Shown here one piece after another: positions 60,180-64,000 of a stretch of DNA of 64,000 nucleotides. This stretch comes from Guadua angustifolia. Its lineage: Eukaryota; Streptophyta; Magnoliopsida; Poales; Poaceae. The stretch is from positions 7,729,161 through 7,793,160 of the forward strand of contig CM070517.1 of the NCBI GenBank assembly GCA_036346375.1. Reading direction: 5' to 3'. Every line of letters starts with the position of its first letter. Within the stretch, counting starts at the first letter, position 1. The notes under the pieces were generated by a model that saw only the letters and a list, made by a program, of their open reading frames with translations, was not told the origin of the DNA and searched no databases. Both the position numbers and the translations under genes were made by a program.

Positions 60180-61259
60180 GGCCAAGTGCTATACTACGGT
60201 AGGTGGGGACCTATATTGCGGAAAGCGAAATGGGGTTCTCTTGAAGTGCATCACTCGGGAAGAGGGCGCAGCTTGCTCTCTGATATCCATGGGGCGTGTC
60301 TTGGGAGCCATATGTCGGTCGAGCTAGCTGGTTGGCAAAGCATTTCGCCGAGATTTTATTGGTCCTCTGCCCTCGGGATGCTTATTGCATGGTGAGGACA
60401 TCTGGCTTATCGGTTCTTCGCCCGAGCAAATCCACGGCCAGCCCAAGCTCTGCAAACAATCCCGCTCTCTGGCCGTTTGCGATGCAGAGGCTCTGAACAT
60501 CTGGAGTCCGTTCCGTAGAGCTCTGAGGGCTTCACCCACCTCTTCGCCATGGGTTGACAAGTTCATAGAAGTGGGTTGAAGCGAGGTGGTCACATGCCAT
60601 CCACAATTCTTTGCCCTTGAAATCAAGTTTATCTTGTGAGGATCTTTACCCACTTTGGAGTGCGTAACGCATCATCATCCAACAACTTGGGACTCGATTC
60701 ACCGGTAGCTTTCACGGAGTTACTGCGATGAAATGGGCACCAAGGTATGCTTAACCCGGTGGCCCATCCATGAAGTAATAGACAGCGAGGCGTGCAATAG
60801 CGTTAGTCTTGAAGAACCTCAAGACAAGAGGCGTTTGATCGGCTCCAAGCGGGAGCTGCCTCTAGACGAAGAGCTCCCAGCCGTCTGTGGTCGCCGTACC
60901 ACACCTAGCCAAGGCCACGATCAGGCATGCTCTTCGGTATATGGGGGAGGCCGTTCTCCCCTCCATTGTCGCTCGGTTCTCCCGTCATTTTGCGTTCATG
61001 AAGAAGACCAAGAAGACCTCTGGTGAGAAGAAGTCAACCTCCTGGAGAAGTTCATGATCGGGCCGCCCAGTCGCGCCGCCTCGAGTACCTCAGCAAAACC
61101 TCGGCCGGGTACCTGCCACCCGGGTCTCCCGGCGGAGAAATCTTTGGCAGTGGCGACCTAGTCTTAGCGAGATTGAGGCGCATCTTGCGGGTTACTGGTA
61201 TCTCCCGGTGGGAGGCCCCTTCAAGGTGGTCTCGATATCTGCGAGGGCGGGGTTTGGCC
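60180..61259 (+). pseudogene. Integrase of element E
   Basis: Short blocks in changing frames follow D integrase: the zinc-binding region near 60240-60420 (SDIHGACLGSHMSV), IHGPTQTLQ-like core remnants near 60430-60700, TTPSQGHDQACSSVYGGGRS near 60898 and the PFKVVSIS tail near 61217. No frame is longer than about 100 residues. It degrades into noisy sequence after 61260. Confidence 0.65.
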
Positions 61260-63260
61260 CTGGGGAAAAAAGGCAATTCTCCTAATTGTTGCGGTTCTCC
61301 TGGAAATGAAGGGGCCAGACCCGGGTAATCCCCGGGAGTCGTGATCGGCTTAGAAAGTTGTTAAGGCCTTTTCTTTACCCAGTCCCACTGTGGGAATTTT
61401 TGCAGAATGGGCCCTTTTTCTTTTTCCTGGGGGCCCGGTGTCTATTCTGCCCGGGGGGGGAAGGGGGAGGGGGGTTCTACCTAATTGGGTTTTTACCTGA
61501 AAAATGAACCGCGCTAACCCCTAAGGGCTTCTTTGGCCTGGTTTTGCGGTTAAAAGGGTCCAGGCTTAAAAACCCCATGGAAGGGCTTCATCTTTGGGAT
61601 TGGCGGCCCCTTAACCCTTGATCCTTCTTTTGGTTCTTGTTTTGGAAAACGTGAAAGGTGGCCTGTGTTTGCCCGGAAAGGGGCCCCGGGTGGTATTTTG
61701 GAAATCCCGGGCCAAATCCCCGGGCCCTTTTCCCCAGGGGGCTTAAAACAAACCAAAAACAAGAAATGCTTCTGCATTTTTACCCACCTTGACTTACACT
61801 AAAGGGGTAACTTATTATGCATTGCAAAAACCGGCCCCTCTAAAGGGAAGTCTGTGAACCCGGGGGGAAGTGGCCGGGTCAAGTTAGGCCTACCAAGTGC
61901 CAACGGGTTACCCAAGCCCCTCCCCGTAACTTTTTGGTAAAACACTTAAAACGTTGCCTGCCCGTTTTTAAACTTTAGGCTCATGGGGGTTAAGGGAATT
62001 TGAATGGGAAATCCCCCGCGCTGGTAAAGGGTTTCCGTTAGCTCAATGCCATTTAGTTAAAACGGGTTCCAGCTTACTTTGGCGCCAAATTAAATTTTCG
62101 AGGCCGGAATCCCCAGCCTTCCTTTGGAAATGGCCGCCCAACGTTCGTGCAAACCGATCATCGGTAAGTCGGAGATTAAAAAAATTCCCTTTCCAAATCA
62201 AAAGTGTTCTGCATCGTAGATCAACAAAAAAAAAAAGCAAAAACCCCTTTTTCGCCCCAAAAATTTGCCCCTAAATCGCCCCCGGGGGGGGAGGGGGCCC
62301 TCCCGGAAGGGCCCCATTCAGCTTGGGCCCCGCCCCTTCAAACCGGGTCAACCCCCATTGGTCAATGGCTGCGGTAGGTAAAAAAGCAGGCCCCAAAAGA
62401 CCCCTCCCTTTCGGCGGAACCGGGGCCAGCCGGGGCCCGGTGCCTCCCCGGCGGTTGTTTAAAAAAGCTTTGGCGGCGCGTTGGCGCCCCCCCGGCCCTT
62501 TTCCTGGAACCTTTTGAAGTGGCTGGGGCAGGGGGAAGATTCGACTCGGATTCTTGGCCCCTTTCCGGCCCCGCCGCTCGGCCCCCCCCGTGTTTGCTAG
62601 CAGCCAGGGCCCTCTTGCGCCCCTTGCCCCCCCCCGCTCGGCCCCCCTCCGGAGCCCTTGAGGTCTGGGCCCCGCGGGGTCGGCGAGGCCGCCCCTCTTT
62701 GCCCTCTGGGAAAACCGGCCCGTCTTTGGGAAGCATGTTGGGGGGGATGGGGGGCTTTTCGCCCCGCCCTTTCCGGGGGGGCCAACGGGGAAGCGTCCCC
62801 CCGCCGGGCGGGAAAGGGTTCCGGGACCCGGGCTTCAACAAAGCCCCCGGGGTTGAAACCATTGGGCTGGGCCCTTTTGAGGGGCGCCCAAGCGTTAAAG
62901 CCCGGGGGGGGCCCCCCGGTGGCCCCCAAAAGGGGAAATCATGTTAGATGGGGTGCCCCCCTTGGGAAAGGTTTGGCCCGGTGGGGGCAGGGGGCCCGGC
63001 CCCCGGGGTCGAGCCCGGGCCGGGGGAAAGGGCCGTTTGGGGCGTGGCGGCCCTGGGTAACCTGGCGGGCCCCGGGGTGTAGTCCATCGGTTTGGGAGAC
63101 GGCCGGGCCCAAATTGGCGTTGGCGGGGGCCATTTGGGAAAACCCCCACTCCCGTTGTAGGGAGGGCAATGTAAATGGCAAAAAAAGGGTTCCCTCAAAT
63201 TTTGGGGTTGGGGAAAGGCAATGGGTTGGGGGTGGTTGGGTTCCAAAATGGGGCGGTGAG
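61260..63260. other. Probable low-quality sequence (inflated homopolymers)
   Basis: Runs of 5-9 identical bases are very common (for example G runs near 61448-61480, C runs near 62580-62640, A runs near 62226), and neighbouring bases are doubled throughout. Open frames here (such as 62519-62947) are Pro/Gly/Arg-rich artefacts. By position it should hold the end of integrase, the untranslated region and most of the antisense ORF of E. Confidence 0.7.
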
Positions 63261-63410
63261 AAAAAGTCGAATGGCGGGCAGGCAGCCATCATGCCATACA
63301 GTGTGGAGGGCGATCTCGCCGAGAAGCACCGCGGCGTGGCGGTCCCGCCGAGGAAGCGAAAGGTGCCCTCGGCGCAAGCATAGCCATCCTCTTCACTAGT
63401 GGCGAGTCAG
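63080..63410 (-). pseudogene. Antisense ORF N-terminal part, element E
   Basis: Minus frames from about 63377 read LGEIALHTVWHDGCLPAIRL and FLTAPFWNP, aligning with GEIVVFTSGLMAGLVPPFSEFFLTVLHFYEI of element A, followed by a PFPNPKI block where A has LSPNSI. The part left of about 63260 is in the noisy region. Confidence 0.6.
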
Positions 63411-63696
63411 CGGTGGAAGCGAGATGGAAGGTGCCATAGGCGAAGAGGCGAGGCTTTGGGCAAGGAAGATGAAGAAGTGGAAGTTGAGATGTGCAAGAAA
63501 GCGGAAAGGCGTAAGCTTAGTCGAGATGTATCTATATAAGCATCACTCATGCAAATGAGTTAGCGAAGAGACAAGATCATCGCCGTTTGGGTCCCAAGAA
63601 AAATCTATGGATACGGGATAGAATCGAGTCGTATCCTCATGGTGGTGGCCCCTTAAGCGCACTAAGCATTCAATGAAGGTTCCAAAAGGGGGCTCT

Positions 63697-64000
63697 TGTC
63701 GGCCTTATTGAGGGTATTTTCATAACAAGCAAGAGTATTACTTAGAATACTTATAAAACTACGCATTGGTGGCGCCCAACCCAAGCGATTGGGGCGACCG
63801 GCCCCAAGTCTTAGGCGACCACTCGGAGCCAGGCTTGACCCCCAATGCTGGCGACTCAGGAGCCAGGCCCAATGTTGGTGACCACTAAGACCTTGACCGG
63901 CCCCTAGCGGTGGCGACCACTCAAAACCAGGCGACCCTTAACTTTCTTCTCAAATTGAGCCAAAGCTTTAAAGTTTTACTCACGCTTTTGTCTGCGGTTA
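63697..64000 (+). repeat. Start of a Retand-type LTR (3' LTR of E), leaves the window
   Basis: TGTCGGCCTTATTGAGGG follows the tract CCAAAAGGGGGCTCT. Repeats of GGCGACCACTCRRARCCAGGC occur at about 63800-63935. Past the first six bases it does not resemble the LTR at 54227. Confidence 0.65.

Larger units (their letters stand above)
54227..64000 (+). mobile_element. Element E: plus-strand Retand/Tat-type Ty3 element
   Basis: 5' LTR, primer site, gag, protease, RT, two RNase H domains, integrase, an antisense ORF N-terminus, polypurine tract and the start of an LTR at 63697 that leaves the window. Every coding part has frameshifts. The LTR at 63697 shares only the ends and layout with the one at 54227, so the unit may be chimeric. 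Confidence 0.78.

Noticed and set aside
62362..63383. Pro/Gly/Arg-rich proteins of 100-240 residues
   Set aside because: They come from the inflated-homopolymer block and have no support.

Overview
This window looks like intergenic DNA from a large grass (Poaceae) genome. It is a stack of nested, mostly dead LTR retrotransposons beside a cluster of broken host-gene fragments. The grass assignment is an inference. It rests on Retand/Tat-type and Tekay/Del-type Ty3 elements with very long LTRs, an Angela-like Ty1/Copia element, and a GC-rich L-cysteine-desulfhydrase-like fragment. I cannot name the species. I found no intact host gene, no RNA gene and no CRISPR array.

Layout. (1) 1-2422 is the 3' end of a Retand-type element (A): an antisense ORF, a polypurine tract and a 3' LTR. 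(2) 2423-14453 has no intact gene. It holds decayed exons of eIF4G (5437-5675), a RING-H2 E3 ligase (7866-7974) and an L-cysteine-desulfhydrase-like enzyme (9394-10087), a Helitron-like 3' terminus (ends 8262), a ~106-bp degenerate tandem array (8350-9090), a Helitron-like 5' terminus (starts 9113), and a solo LTR (S1, 10762-13818, TSD TTTTC). (3) 14454-51596 is one minus-strand Retand-type element (D), split by two insertion events. The first is a solo LTR (X2, 15385-37518, TSD AGGAG). X2 is itself split by a Tekay chromovirus (G, 17275-35790, TSD CTTGA). G in turn carries a solo LTR in its leader (S2, 20926-23888, TSD ACCCT) and a second copy of X in its reverse transcriptase (X1, 26485-30114, TSD TCAAC). 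The second insertion in D is a Copia element (H, 42599-49994, TSD GTCGT) in gag. (4) 51597-54226 holds pieces of two more Retand-type elements (C and F). (5) 54227-64000 is a plus-strand Retand-type element (E) inserted into the F LTR; it is frameshifted throughout, and 61260-63260 looks like low-quality sequence.

How the parts relate. The Retand-type elements share LTR ends (TGTCGG...CCGACA), a primer site beginning near GTGCCAGGTAGGGGG, gag-PR-RT-RNaseH-second RNaseH-integrase order, and an antisense ORF between integrase and the 3' LTR. G has gag-PR-RT-RNaseH-integrase-chromodomain order. Every polyprotein is broken by stops, frameshifts, deletions or insertions, so nothing here is likely to be autonomous. 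The five exact target-site duplications give a firm order: D first, then X2 into D, then G into X2, then X1 and S2 into G; H entered D separately.

No new system is proven. The observations most worth checking are the Helitron-like gene-fragment cluster, the arrays of CACGTG boxes in the Retand LTR, and the abrupt quality change at 61260-63260.
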